A stretch of 9,081 nucleotides of DNA from Planctomycetaceae bacterium (lineage in GTDB: Bacteria; Planctomycetota; Planctomycetia; Pirellulales; Lacipirellulaceae): NCBI GenBank assembly GCA_002713555.1, contig PATG01000094.1, forward strand, positions 3,427-12,507. The letters are read 5' to 3'. Positions 1 to 7,256 of this stretch are shown here, piece by piece; position 1 is the first letter of the stretch; each line of letters begins with the position of its first letter. A program made the translations under genes and the position numbers. A model generated the notes under the pieces. The model was not told where the DNA came from. It ran no database searches and worked only from the letters and a program-made list of their open reading frames with translations.

Positions 1-629
1 TCTACAATTGGAGGAAAGATTTTTTCTGGCATATTGAATTGCTGGATCAATTTGGCAGACCATTCCTGCGACTTGGGATTGTACAACTGAGTGGTGCTGG
101 CCATGCTCACTTCGACACATCCCACACCGGAAAAAAGGTAGTTAAAATAGTCGGCAATATTCAAGAATTGATCCGCAACACCCACGACTTCAGGGTTCTC
201 TTTAATTTCAGCCATCAATTGATAAAGCGTGTTGATCGCCATAAACTGAATCCCAGTTTTGTCGAAAATGAGTTCCCGGCCCACCTGCTGTAGTGCTTGC
301 TCGTAGGGCAATTCACTGCGTGAGTCGCGGTAATGGTAGGGCAAAGAAAGCATTGGTTGTTGCTTATTCAACAGGACATAATCCACTCCCCAGGAATCAA
401 CACTCAAGCTGGCGACCGGTATATTCCGATCCGCCACTTTGCGCAGACCTTGTTTGAGTTCCTCATAGATCCCCAATAGATTCCAGCGCATTGAATCTTG
501 AATGCGTACGACTTGATTCGCAAATCGATGCACTTCTTCGAGCTGCAATTTTCCGTCTGCCAATCGGCCCAGGATGACCCGACCGCTTTCGGCTCCCAAA
601 TCGCAAGCGATGTAATGTTTCTCTGACAT
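1..629 (-). CDS. rhaB: Rhamnulokinase, N-terminal part (cut by window edge)
   Basis: FGGY-family sugar kinase that phosphorylates L-rhamnulose to L-rhamnulose-1-phosphate in the cytosol. The reading frame is open from the ATG at 627-629 to base 1, about 209 codons, roughly the first 40% of a usual rhamnulokinase. Visible marks are the N-terminal phosphate-binding loop DLGAESGR (residues 10-17), then SVDSWGVDYVLL, then YHYRDSR, then TGIQFMAINTLYQL. All match the RhaB pattern rather than xylulokinase or glycerol kinase. The catalytic base Asp and the ATP-binding C-terminal lobe lie outside the window. I chose this start because the sugar-kinase fold begins immediately after it and a GAGGAG motif lies just upstream. 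The gene is divergent from the aldolase remnant at 1182, the next enzyme of the same pathway. No stop or frameshift is seen in the visible part. Confidence 0.9.
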   Translation of the reverse strand, partial: MSEKHYIACDLGAESGRVILGRLADGKLQLEEVHRFANQVVRIQDSMRWNLLGIYEELKQGLRKVADRNIPVASLSVDSWGVDYVLLNKQQPMLSLPYHYRDSRSELPYEQALQQVGRELIFDKTGIQFMAINTLYQLMAEIKENPEVVGVADQFLNIADYFNYLFSGVGCVEVSMASTTQLYNPKSQEWSAKLIQQFNMPEKIFPPIV

Positions 630-632
630 GAG

Positions 633-638
633 CTCCTC
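633..638 (-). promoter_or_regulatory. Ribosome binding site of rhaB
   Basis: On the minus strand GAGGAG precedes the ATG of the rhamnulokinase by only three bases, a short spacing. An upstream ATG at 638-640 overlaps this motif but is in another frame and leads into a protein with no kinase features, so the downstream ATG is preferred. Confidence 0.55.
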
Positions 639-640
639 AT

Positions 641-1181
641 CTTTCAAAAGTCCGTGCAGGAACCAGAAGGCTGTATTCTCTACTTATCTTTTCTTTAGAG
701 CAATGATGTACTCTACACACGCATTCAATGGACTACGTTGAAGACCAACCAATCTAGCATAACCCGTACCATCCCTCTTGTTTGGCAACAGGAATGGGGA
801 GTTGTGACAGCCAAAAGAGTCCTGGCAGTACATTTCGTGGGCTCCTCTTTACACTGCAATGCTTGCTTCCATTCATCTGGTTGTTATATGACAAGAGTTA
901 CCTCGCAAGGTTTGTGGAAATTTTCGGCAAGAAAACACATGGTCAATTGCGTCAAATAGTTGAGTGCGTCAACATGAACGACTCCAGTGATCAAACAACC
1001 TTCTGCAGAATTGAGAGTGGCGATACCTTGCTGTCCGCGAAAGCATAAAGACTCCCCGCCATTTGCTCTACGATCAAGCCGTTGATACTTAAGCAGCGGC
1101 TATCTTCGATAGTCCATATCTTGTCAGTCCCTACTGTTTTAAGATCCATACATTTCAAATCAATAAAGGCCAATAGCAATC
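641..1181. other. Intergenic region between divergent rhaB and aldolase remnant
   Basis: About 540 bases with no recognisable gene. Several short open frames exist on both strands, but none has a recognisable motif, a convincing ribosome site or a plausible domain. The region should hold the promoters of both divergent genes. I could not identify a confident sigma-70 promoter, operator repeat, tRNA or terminator. The 12 bases before the aldolase ATG show no strong Shine-Dalgarno sequence. It could also contain unrecognisable remains of an older gene, given the decay around it. Confidence 0.5.
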
Positions 1182-1809
1182 ATGAACGTCCATCAAATGA
1201 AACAAGAAATCTACGATATCGGCGATCGCATCTGCTGTGGCACGCGAACCCATTCCTCAGAGTGTGCTACCTGAAGTCGAGGTTTTCTTGGGCAATGTAG
1301 CAATCTCTCGACACGAAACTCCTGGCAGCAAGCAATTTGCAGAAACAATCTTACCCTTTGTACAAGACACCAATATAGTCATTCTGGCCAATCATGGCAC
1401 AGTTAGCTTCGGTAAAAATGTTGAAGAGGCTTACTGGTGCACTGAAATGTTGGATGCCTACTGTCGCGTTTTAATTCTGGCCAAACAGATAGGAAACATT
1501 GAGTTTCTTAGTAAAAATCAGACTCAGGAATTACTCAACTTAAAACAAAAGCTTGGATTTGAAGACGCTCGTCTGAAAGAAAAGTACAGGGATTGCGATA
1601 TCTGCTCCAACGATATCTTTCGAGACCGCTGGGAAGAAGCTGGCGTTGAACGGCGCGGTTTCCCTACCCCACAGGCGCCCCGTGAAAATGGGAGTCCCGT
1701 CAACTCGACTCCACCTGCATCGATCGATGTGGAAGCCTTGGTTCGGAAAATCACCAAGCAAGTGCTCAGCGAACTACAAACGGCTAAGCCAACCGCTATT
1801 TCAAGGTAA
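1182..1809 (+). pseudogene. Class II aldolase (rhamnulose/fuculose-1-phosphate type), internal deletion
   Basis: The intact family splits L-rhamnulose-1-P or L-fuculose-1-P into DHAP and lactaldehyde. The ATG at 1182 begins MNVHQMKQEIYDIGDRI, the usual N-terminus of the planctomycetal proteins. It then runs out of frame and stops at 1272-1274. From about 1222 a second frame gives the C-terminal half: AIASAVAREPIPQ (normally just after the metal-binding HCHPPHA), then LANHGTVSFG with the third zinc histidine, then EAYWCTEMLDAYCR and DCDICSNDIFRD, a Pro/Ser-rich linker and an amphipathic tail, ending at 1809. The middle, which in the family carries the Gly-Asn phosphate loop, the catalytic acidic residue and two zinc histidines, is absent. 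I estimate 80-90 residues missing. The two parts are in different frames, so no active enzyme can be made. Translation of the C-terminal part could begin at GTG 1237, but I see no ribosome site. The gene lies divergent to rhaB. A mis-assembly joining two ends is the main alternative. Confidence 0.82.
1723..1785 (+). other. Candidate BMC encapsulation peptide at aldolase C-terminus
   Basis: The aldolase remnant ends with a linker rich in Pro, Ser, Asn and Gly (about 1660-1722), followed by IDVEALVRKITKQVLSELQ. This segment places I/V/L residues at helical spacing with charged residues on the other face. A flexible linker plus a terminal amphipathic helix is the known form of encapsulation peptides that recruit cargo to bacterial microcompartment shells. 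Planctomycetal fucose/rhamnose BMC aldolases are known to carry one. Assignment here is by form and family, and no shell gene is in the window. Confidence 0.6.
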
Positions 1810-1989
1810 TAGAAGATTCATCAGGGACGACTAATGTAATGAGCCAAGCTGTGAACCGACAAAGTCAGGCAAATCTGCTGGCGAATTGAATCTTGCTCGT
1901 AATGGCAATTGCTGGTGCGTCAGCAGAACTAGCCGTCCTTCATGAGCATCATGGGTGGCTTGGTAGCTACTTGATGATTTTCAACTCTG

Positions 1990-2382
1990 TTAGTTACTAA
2001 CGCTTCGAGCCTCTTCTGCTAACACTTTCATAGCGTCAAATGGATGGTTGTTTTTAATGTTTTTCATTTGCCTCAGATGGGCCGTTTTTTCGGTCGGCAT
2101 GCCCATATCTCCCTGCTCGGACATCCAAGTTGTTAATTGATGCTGCAGGGCATTGATTCTGGCAGATTGGCCTGGATTGTCAGCAAGATTGTTCATTTCC
2201 AGTGGATCCGTTTCGAGATCGTACAGCTCCACAGAGGGACGGCGCGAATAGGCATCCACTAGTCGTCGCGCTGTAGCATCACCTGAATCGGCCTTGGCGA
2301 CCATCGAAGCATAAAACATTTCTACAAAAATTTTGTTTTGTAAAAGATTGCATCTAATCCTAAAGTCCTTTGGATGTTCGGA
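1990..2382 (-). pseudogene. Sulfatase C-terminal remnant (5' truncated)
   Basis: About 110 to 130 codons of an arylsulfatase-type C-terminus. The recognisable block is ARRLVDAYSRRPSVELYDL followed by ETDPLEMNNLADNP, the classic end of planctomycetal sulfatases, then a helical tail ending at the TAA at 1990-1992. The frame stays open upstream of the ATG at 2317-2319 as far as a TAG at 2383-2385. The piece IRCNLLQN in that stretch may be a degraded version of the strand that normally precedes this block. The whole catalytic domain, with the CxPSR formylglycine motif and the metal ligands, is missing, so this cannot be a functional sulfatase. Upstream lies an AT-rich inverted repeat and then the divergent intact sulfatase. 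The truncation probably arose from deletion or rearrangement at that point. Expression as a free small protein is unlikely. Confidence 0.8.
2323..2342. repeat. AT-rich inverted repeat at the sulfatase truncation point
   Basis: TACAAAA and TTTTGTA form a perfect 7-base inverted repeat around a 6-base loop, in a locally AT-rich patch. It sits where similarity of the sulfatase remnant fades and in the gap before the divergent sulfatase. It could be an operator, or a scar linked to the rearrangement; it is short enough to be chance. Confidence 0.35.
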
Positions 2383-2450
2383 CTAACCCGCATATGGTAT
2401 CTTAGGTGACCGCTCCAACCAATAAAATCCTCAGACAGTATTCAATTTCC

Positions 2451-3884
2451 ATGCGCTACCATTTCACCATTACACTTATTTTCTTTTGCCTTCAGCTTGA
2501 CTGCATTAGCTTCTGCTCCGCAACAGAAACCAACAAGCCAAATGTTTTATTTCTTATCTGCGACGATCTAAACTGCGATCTTGGCTGCTATGGACATCCC
2601 CTTGTGCAATCGCCTCATATAGATCACCTTGCTCGTCGTGGTGTTCGTTTTGAGAACGCCTACTGTCAGTTTCCACTCTGTGGTCCAAGTCGTGCATCTT
2701 TCATGACGGGGTTGTACCCTGATCAAACAGGCATCCTCCAGAATGCCGTTTACGTTCGCAAACATCTGACTCATGTGCAAACGATGCCACAAATGTTTCG
2801 CAAGCAAGGTTATTTTGCCACCAGGATCGGAAAAATATTTCACTATGGAGTCCCCAAACACATTGGCACCAGTGGACACGATGATCCGTTCTCCTGGGAC
2901 TACACGATCAACCCACGAGGTCGCGACAAGGACGACGAAGACTTAATCTTTTCGTTGGAACCCGGGAAGTTTGGTGGCACTCTCAGTTGGCTTGCCGCTG
3001 ACGGTACCGACGAGCAACAAACGGACGGCATCGCCGCGACCGAAGCTGGTAAGTTATTGGAACAGTACGCTGAACAAGGCAAGCACTTTTTTTTAGCGGT
3101 TGGGCTCTACCGTCCACACACTCCGTATGTGGCTCCTAAAAAATACTTTGACCTGTACCCCCTCGACCAAATCAAGCTCCCCACAGTACCCCCTGGTTAC
3201 CTCGACTCGTTACCTCTACCTGCACGGAAATCACTTACGCATCGCAAAGCGCAACGCAATCTTCCCGAGGACCTGGCTCGTCAGGCAATTCAAGCTTACT
3301 ACTCCTCCATCACTTTTGCTGACGCTCAAGTAGGACGCATACTCGACACTCTTGAACAAACGGGTTTGACCAAAAACACAATCGTTGTTTTCACGTCAGA
3401 CCACGGTTATCACATGGGCGAGCATGGACATTGGCAGAAGACCACACTCTTCGAAAATGCTGCTCGTGTACCGCTGATCCTTGCCACACCCAATGCCACA
3501 AACGCTGGGACAACCACGACGGCTCTGGCCGAAATGATCGACATCTATCCTACTTTGGCTGATCTCTGCAGCATCGATCGGCCGGCCGTCCTTGCTGGTG
3601 TCAGCCTGGCACCCGTGCTGAGCGACCTCCAACATCAACCCCGGCAAGCAGCGCTCACACAGTATGCGAATGGGTACAGCCTGCGCACAGCCAGGTATCG
3701 TTACACCGAATGGGGCGAACAAGGAGTTCAAGGAATCGAACTCTACGACCACCAACACGACCCCAACGAGATGAGAAACCTGGCCAAACTACCAGAACAC
3801 TCGCATTTGATTGACCAATTGGCTCAACAACTACACAAGCGCATTGCCGTCGCTAGCAAGCTGCCAAAGATCAAAGGAAACTAG
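2451..3884 (+). CDS. Secreted sulfatase, iduronate-2-sulfatase type
   Basis: Type I sulfatase hydrolysing a sulfate ester, probably on a sulfated polysaccharide or oligosaccharide, in the periplasm or outside the cell. The 477-residue protein starts with a hydrophobic leader (about residues 1-24), then NVLFLICDDLN with the calcium-ligand pair Asp38-Asp39. The signature CGPSR at 77-81 has Cys77 as the residue converted to formylglycine. LAVGLYRPHTPYVAPKKYFD and SDHGYHMGEHGHW (Asp317, His318, then Lys330) complete the metal and sulfate site. The C-terminus ends in GIELYDHQHDPNEMRNLA. The arrangement fits the iduronate-2-sulfatase-like group (SulfAtlas S1_7 by resemblance). The ATG at 2451 is preferred over a GTG at 2406 because it places the leader at the N-terminus; no strong ribosome site precedes either. 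All catalytic residues are present and no lesion is seen. Maturation needs a formylglycine-generating or anaerobic sulfatase-maturating enzyme encoded elsewhere. The true substrate cannot be read from the sequence. Confidence 0.93.
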   Translation: MRYHFTITLIFFCLQLDCISFCSATETNKPNVLFLICDDLNCDLGCYGHPLVQSPHIDHLARRGVRFENAYCQFPLCGPSRASFMTGLYPDQTGILQNAVYVRKHLTHVQTMPQMFRKQGYFATRIGKIFHYGVPKHIGTSGHDDPFSWDYTINPRGRDKDDEDLIFSLEPGKFGGTLSWLAADGTDEQQTDGIAATEAGKLLEQYAEQGKHFFLAVGLYRPHTPYVAPKKYFDLYPLDQIKLPTVPPGYLDSLPLPARKSLTHRKAQRNLPEDLARQAIQAYYSSITFADAQVGRILDTLEQTGLTKNTIVVFTSDHGYHMGEHGHWQKTTLFENAARVPLILATPNATNAGTTTTALAEMIDIYPTLADLCSIDRPAVLAGVSLAPVLSDLQHQPRQAALTQYANGYSLRTARYRYTEWGEQGVQGIELYDHQHDPNEMRNLAKLPEHSHLIDQLAQQLHKRIAVASKLPKIKGN

Positions 3885-3979
3885 GGCAGATAAAACGATC
3901 TCCATAAGATGAAAGAGCCGACTTTCAACGAGCATGATTTCAAAAAGTCTGATATCTAGGATTATCGCTGGTCTGCAAA

Positions 3980-4770
3980 TCAAGCTGCTTCTGAGCAGGC
4001 AGCATTTAAGTCCAATTCTCTTATTTTAATGTCTTTGAATTCTGCCCACATAGGTTTGCCCGCATGCAGCTGCAAAGCAATGATGCCTTCGGCCAACGCT
4101 AACTCAGGATGGTTATCTGTGAAGTTAAGGATCCGTGTACCATTAAGATAATGTTGGATACGGTTGTCTTGCGCGACAATCACCACTTCATCCCAGGCGT
4201 CTACCTTCATGAATTTGGTGAATTTCTTTTGGTCTATCAAAGACTTGGCAGTTATTGTTATTTTCTCTGCTTTACGCTCTGCTATTTGACGGACGAGACA
4301 AAGGCGCCCATGCTCTCCTCGCTCGTCGCAGATGAAACCGGGAACGTTGGGAAGCTTGTACTCGTTACGCATTTCATGCTGGTAGCCTTTAACAATCCAG
4401 GCATTGTCTCTTTTTTTCTCCAGGCGCCTCGAGCGATATTGGACTCCTGAATTATTGAAGGCGTTGCAGCGAAATGTGAACCGCAGTTCAAAGTTCTTTA
4501 CAACTCTATCTTTGCCACCGTCTTGCTAAATCAAGAATGTATTTCTATCGGCTGCATTTTATTTTGTCGTTTCACCGTGAATAGCCCCCTCTTAGACGGA
4601 CCAAAGTCGTGGATCACCGTCCCAGCCCGTCAAGTCCGTGCCATTGAACAAACTTTTGAACTCGGATTCTACAACTCGTATCGTTTTCTGTTTAGCCAGC
4701 ACATGAGCGTCCTGGATGAAATATGGGTCAAGCGAATGATCAAAACAAGAAAAGGCAGGGCACGATGCAT
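3980..4770 (-). pseudogene. DUF1080 secreted protein with three in-frame stops
   Basis: A single-domain DUF1080 protein (3-keto-disaccharide hydrolase / LamG-like fold, expected in the periplasm). One continuous frame gives [20 protein letters not shown], then GAIHGETT, NTFLI, FELRFTFRCNAFNNSGVQYR, YQHEMRNEY, RIQHYLNGTRILNFTDNHPE and ALQLHAGKPMWAEFKDIKIR, the full expected order to the TGA at 3980. This frame is broken by TAA at 4592-4594, TAA at 4559-4561 and TAG at 4526-4528. The last stands where the family usually has Trp after NTFLI, so a TGG-to-TAG change fits. The leader appears in another frame from the ATG at 4768-4770 ([12 protein letters not shown]), which hits a stop at 4669-4671, so a frameshift probably lies between about 4671 and 4720. 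Everything else is well conserved, which suggests recent inactivation. The gene follows the dehydrogenase at 4887 on the same strand and converges with the sulfatase. Restart at the ATG at 4370-4372 would lack a leader and half the domain. Confidence 0.85.
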
Positions 4771-4886
4771 AGGATTCCCAGGTGATCAGCAATAGTTGAG
4801 AACATAAAACGTATTCCTATTGTAAAGTGGGAGCCACCAGTTTGAGGAGTGTGCATCGCGAAATGCGAACATGAGCTCTTAAAAAC

Positions 4887-5804
4887 TTAGTTCGATGATG
4901 TGGGATTCCAATCGACTTCCGACATCTTGGCCAGGGCCAGCATCAACGCGTGGGTTCCCTTCCGGCTGTGGCCCTGGGCTGCCAACTCCTGGTAGAGTCC
5001 TTCGGCAAGCTCAAGGCCCGGAAGCTTAAGGTTCATCTGACGCGATTCTGCCAACGCGATACCCATGTCCTTGATGAAGTGCTCGACATAGAACCCAGGA
5101 TCAAAATTGCCAACAATAACCCTCGGTCCAAGATTGGAGAGCGACCAGCTGCCAGCCGCACCACTGGCAACCGACTGCATCACCTTGTCCAGGTCAAGAC
5201 CAGCGCGGTAGCCGTAGAGCAAACCCTCACAGACGCCGACCATCCCCGAGGCAATCAAGGTTTGATTGACCATTTTGGTATGTTGTCCTGCGCCGGGACC
5301 TCCTTGCCAGACCCAAGTGGACCCCATGGCCTCCCAACAGGGCGCCAGCGCCTCCACCGTTTGTTGATCACCACCGATCATAATGGATAGCGCCCCATTT
5401 CGTGCGCCGACGTCACCCCCGGAGACAGGGGCGTCAACGCTGGAAACATTCCGCTCGGCTGCCGTTTGGGAGATTTCAACCGCCAGCGAGGGATCGCTGG
5501 TAGTCATGTCAACAAAAACATTGCCGGCCTGGCTCCCTGCGAGAACCCCTTGTGGACCAAGGACCACTTCACGCACGTCACTGGGAAAGCCTACGATCGA
5601 AAAGACAATATCGGATTGCTCCGCAACTTCCCGTGGAGATTCTGCCCAAGAGGCGCCGCGCTCAAGGAGGGGTTCTGCCTTGGACCGCGTACGAGAAAAT
5701 ACCGTGGCCGTGTAACCGGCCTCGATCAAATGCCCGCACATACTGGCTCCCATGACGCCGGTTCCAATCCAACCAATACGCGTTCCTGAGGGTTGATAAG
5801 TCAT
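4887..5804 (-). CDS. NAD(P)-dependent beta-hydroxyacid dehydrogenase (HIBADH / GarR family)
   Basis: Cytosolic oxidoreductase of the 3-hydroxyisobutyrate dehydrogenase / 2-hydroxy-3-oxopropionate (tartronate semialdehyde) reductase family, 305 residues, the normal length. The N-terminal Rossmann domain has the dinucleotide loop GWIGTGVMG (residues 11-19). DAPVSGG begins at Asp124 and is the substrate-binding motif. [11 protein letters not shown] carries the catalytic Lys177. [11 protein letters not shown] lies in the all-helical C-terminal domain. Start chosen at the ATG at 5802-5804, two bases short of the usual residue count before the Rossmann strand; an upstream in-frame ATG at 5867 would add 21 polar residues with no family similarity. 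An AGGAG lies 12 bases upstream of the chosen start. No lesion is seen. The DUF1080 pseudogene follows 116 bases downstream on the same strand. Motifs do not settle the substrate: hydroxyisobutyrate, tartronate semialdehyde, succinic semialdehyde and sulfolactaldehyde reductases all share them. Confidence 0.9.
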   Translation of the reverse strand: MTYQPSGTRIGWIGTGVMGASMCGHLIEAGYTATVFSRTRSKAEPLLERGASWAESPREVAEQSDIVFSIVGFPSDVREVVLGPQGVLAGSQAGNVFVDMTTSDPSLAVEISQTAAERNVSSVDAPVSGGDVGARNGALSIMIGGDQQTVEALAPCWEAMGSTWVWQGGPGAGQHTKMVNQTLIASGMVGVCEGLLYGYRAGLDLDKVMQSVASGAAGSWSLSNLGPRVIVGNFDPGFYVEHFIKDMGIALAESRQMNLKLPGLELAEGLYQELAAQGHSRKGTHALMLALAKMSEVDWNPTSSN

Positions 5805-5816
5805 GTGAACTGAATT

Positions 5817-5821
5817 CTCCT
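5817..5821 (-). promoter_or_regulatory. Ribosome binding site of the HIBADH-family gene
   Basis: AGGAG on the minus strand stands 12 bases before the ATG at 5802-5804. The spacing is longer than usual, but no other start codon fits the protein better. Confidence 0.45.
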
Positions 5822-6172
5822 GTTTGGGGCACCTTGGTAACCGCTCCATGGCGGAAATGCGAACCATTATAAAACCTTCGCCCTCGCAACCGTAGTAGGT
5901 GCGAGAGATTCTCTACAATTTTTTTGCACCCATCCTAGTACTCCTATTGGTTCCTTGTCCCGGTTGCACTTTGACACTAGGTATCTCCGATTGCACGATG
6001 GGCCGTTTGAGTTTGGAGCTCTGGAGCCATCACATAGTTGAGGACACGGGCCGTTCGTTTCCCTGCCTTGCATTCCACGTAAAGGACCCGTTTAGGTTGC
6101 CTCTTCGTTCACCGCAAAGTTTCATGTCTTTGCTAGCCAGGTCTGTCAGATTATCCGCATAGCGAGCATTTC
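5822..6172. other. Intergenic region between divergent genes
   Basis: About 350 bases between the divergent dehydrogenase and the second DUF1080 gene, with no recognisable gene on either strand. It must contain the dehydrogenase promoter and leader and originally the promoter of the DUF1080 gene. The one structure noticed is an imperfect hairpin at 5883-5905. I found no clear -35/-10 pair, riboswitch core or tRNA. Confidence 0.5.
5883..5905. repeat. Imperfect hairpin in the dehydrogenase upstream region
   Basis: CTCGCAACC and GGTGCGAG pair over eight base pairs with one bulged A and a GTAGTA loop. On the plus strand a T-rich run follows only about 13 bases later, too far for a standard intrinsic terminator, and no plus-strand gene ends here. 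On the minus strand it would lie about 80 bases before the dehydrogenase start, a possible leader structure or operator. Confidence 0.3.
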
Positions 6173-7239
6173 ATGCGTCTTCACAGCTATTATTTAACGA
6201 GCATCTCGCTTCTTGGGAACTTGATAACGCTCAGTGTATGCTCTTCTGTCTATGGCGAATTACCCACGTTTGTCGATTCCAAGGAAGCAGGGCCCGACTA
6301 TGCCGTGCAGGGGGAGTATGTTGGGAAGGTCGGTGGTCAACAAAAAATTGCCGCGCAAGTCATCGCTCTGGGAAAAGGCAAGTTCGAAGGAATTCTCTAT
6401 TTGGGCGGACTGCCTGGGGCAGGGTGGGATGGGCAGATCCGGTTTCATTTTCGCGGTGAGCGCGACCAGGGTAAAACACGCTTTGTGGGGATCATGGGTG
6501 AACGCTTGCGATTCGAGAACCCGAATTTTCAGGCAATCCTCCAAGACAGTGTTCTGCGTGGCACAGCAACCATGTTTCGCAACATCGTCGACGACGATAC
6601 CTTTGAGATGAAAAAAGTGCTACGCCGCTCTCCCACCGAAGGAGCCAAGCCCCCTGCCGGTGCTGTCGTGCTGTTTGACGGTACCAACGTTGACCACTGG
6701 GAAGAGGGTCGCATTGTCGAAGGGGATCTGCTGAACGTGGGCACCCTTTCCAAAGGTCACTACAAGGGTCTTAAGCTTCACCTAGAGTTTCGAACACCTT
6801 TCATGCCCACAGCTCGTGGCATGAAGCGAGGCAACAGCGGAGTCTACCTCAAGAAAGAATGGGAAGTGCAGATTGTCGACTCCTTCGGTTGGAACTCGGA
6901 GAACCGTAAGTTTGAACGACTGGCAAATTTCGGTCGCTGCGGTGGTATTCATGAACTGATCAAGCCCCGCGTGAACATGTGCTATCCACCCTCACCTGGC
7001 AAACTTACGACATTGACTACCTAAGTGCGAAATTCAACGAACAGGGGGATCGGATCAAGCCGGCCACGATGACGATCGTTCACAATGGTGTGCTCATTCA
7101 CGACAAGGTCGTCTTGCCGCCGCCCCCCCGTGGGGGCGAGAGTAAAGAACGCCTGGCGGGGCCCTTGTACTTGCAGGACCATGGCAACCCGATACGCTAT
7201 CGTAACATTTGGGCTGTGCCACTGGACGATGCCAAGTAG
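6173..7239 (+). pseudogene. Two-module DUF1080 secreted protein, one-base frameshift
   Basis: Starts at ATG 6173 with a leader (about residues 1-28, ending SSVYG). Then comes a module of roughly 120 residues (AGPDYAVQGEYVGKVGG, FEGILYLGGLPGAGWDG) often found before DUF1080 in planctomycetes, then a DUF1080 domain from about residue 165 (VLFDGTNVDHWEEG, GNSGVYLKKEWEVQIVDSFG, CGGIHELIKPRVNMCYPP). At that point the frame stops making sense and ends at a TAA at 7022-7024. The expected continuation LTWQTYDIDY, then TIVHNGVLIHD, GPLYLQDHGNPIRYRNIW and the natural end at 7239 lies in the next frame from 6991. Loss of one C in the CC/CCC stretch at 6989-6991 explains it, and restoring it would give about 355 residues. 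The truncated product would lack the last strands of the beta-sandwich. A base-calling error in the C-run is the main alternative; if so, this is an intact gene. The family is expected to act on keto-sugars in the periplasm. It converges with the transporter remnant, 17 bases between stops. Confidence 0.82.
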
Positions 7240-7256
7240 TGCAATAGCGTCTGTGC

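Noticed and set aside
404..640. 78-residue minus-strand frame starting at the ATG at 638-640
   Set aside because: It lies in another frame over the rhamnulokinase start, whose conserved DLGAESGR and SVDSWGVDYVLL motifs make it the real gene.
738..1179. Several short open frames on both strands of the rhaB-aldolase gap
   Set aside because: Their products have no recognisable motif, odd Cys/Trp/Ser composition and no clear ribosome sites, and they overlap one another. I treat them as chance frames in non-coding DNA.
1843..1893. Short plus-strand frame starting MSQAVNRQSQ after the aldolase, considered as the start of a lost BMC gene
   Set aside because: Only 16 codons before a stop, no ribosome site and no match to shell proteins that I recognise.
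1910..1925. TGCTG / CAGCA hairpin after the aldolase remnant as a terminator
   Set aside because: Only a five-pair stem and no following T-run; not enough for an intrinsic terminator.
4109..4450. Plus-strand 113-residue frame across the first DUF1080 gene
   Set aside because: It is antisense to a strongly recognisable DUF1080 domain and has no motif of its own.
4950..5789. Several plus-strand frames of 67-146 residues over the dehydrogenase
   Set aside because: They mirror the codons of the intact HIBADH-family gene on the other strand and show low-complexity Arg/Pro-rich products.
5899..6162. 87-residue plus-strand frame before the second DUF1080 gene, which looks partly hydrophobic at its start
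   Set aside because: ATG at 5998 or a GTG at 5899 would be the start, with no ribosome site; the sequence after the leader-like part has no recognisable domain and an opposite-strand frame overlaps it.
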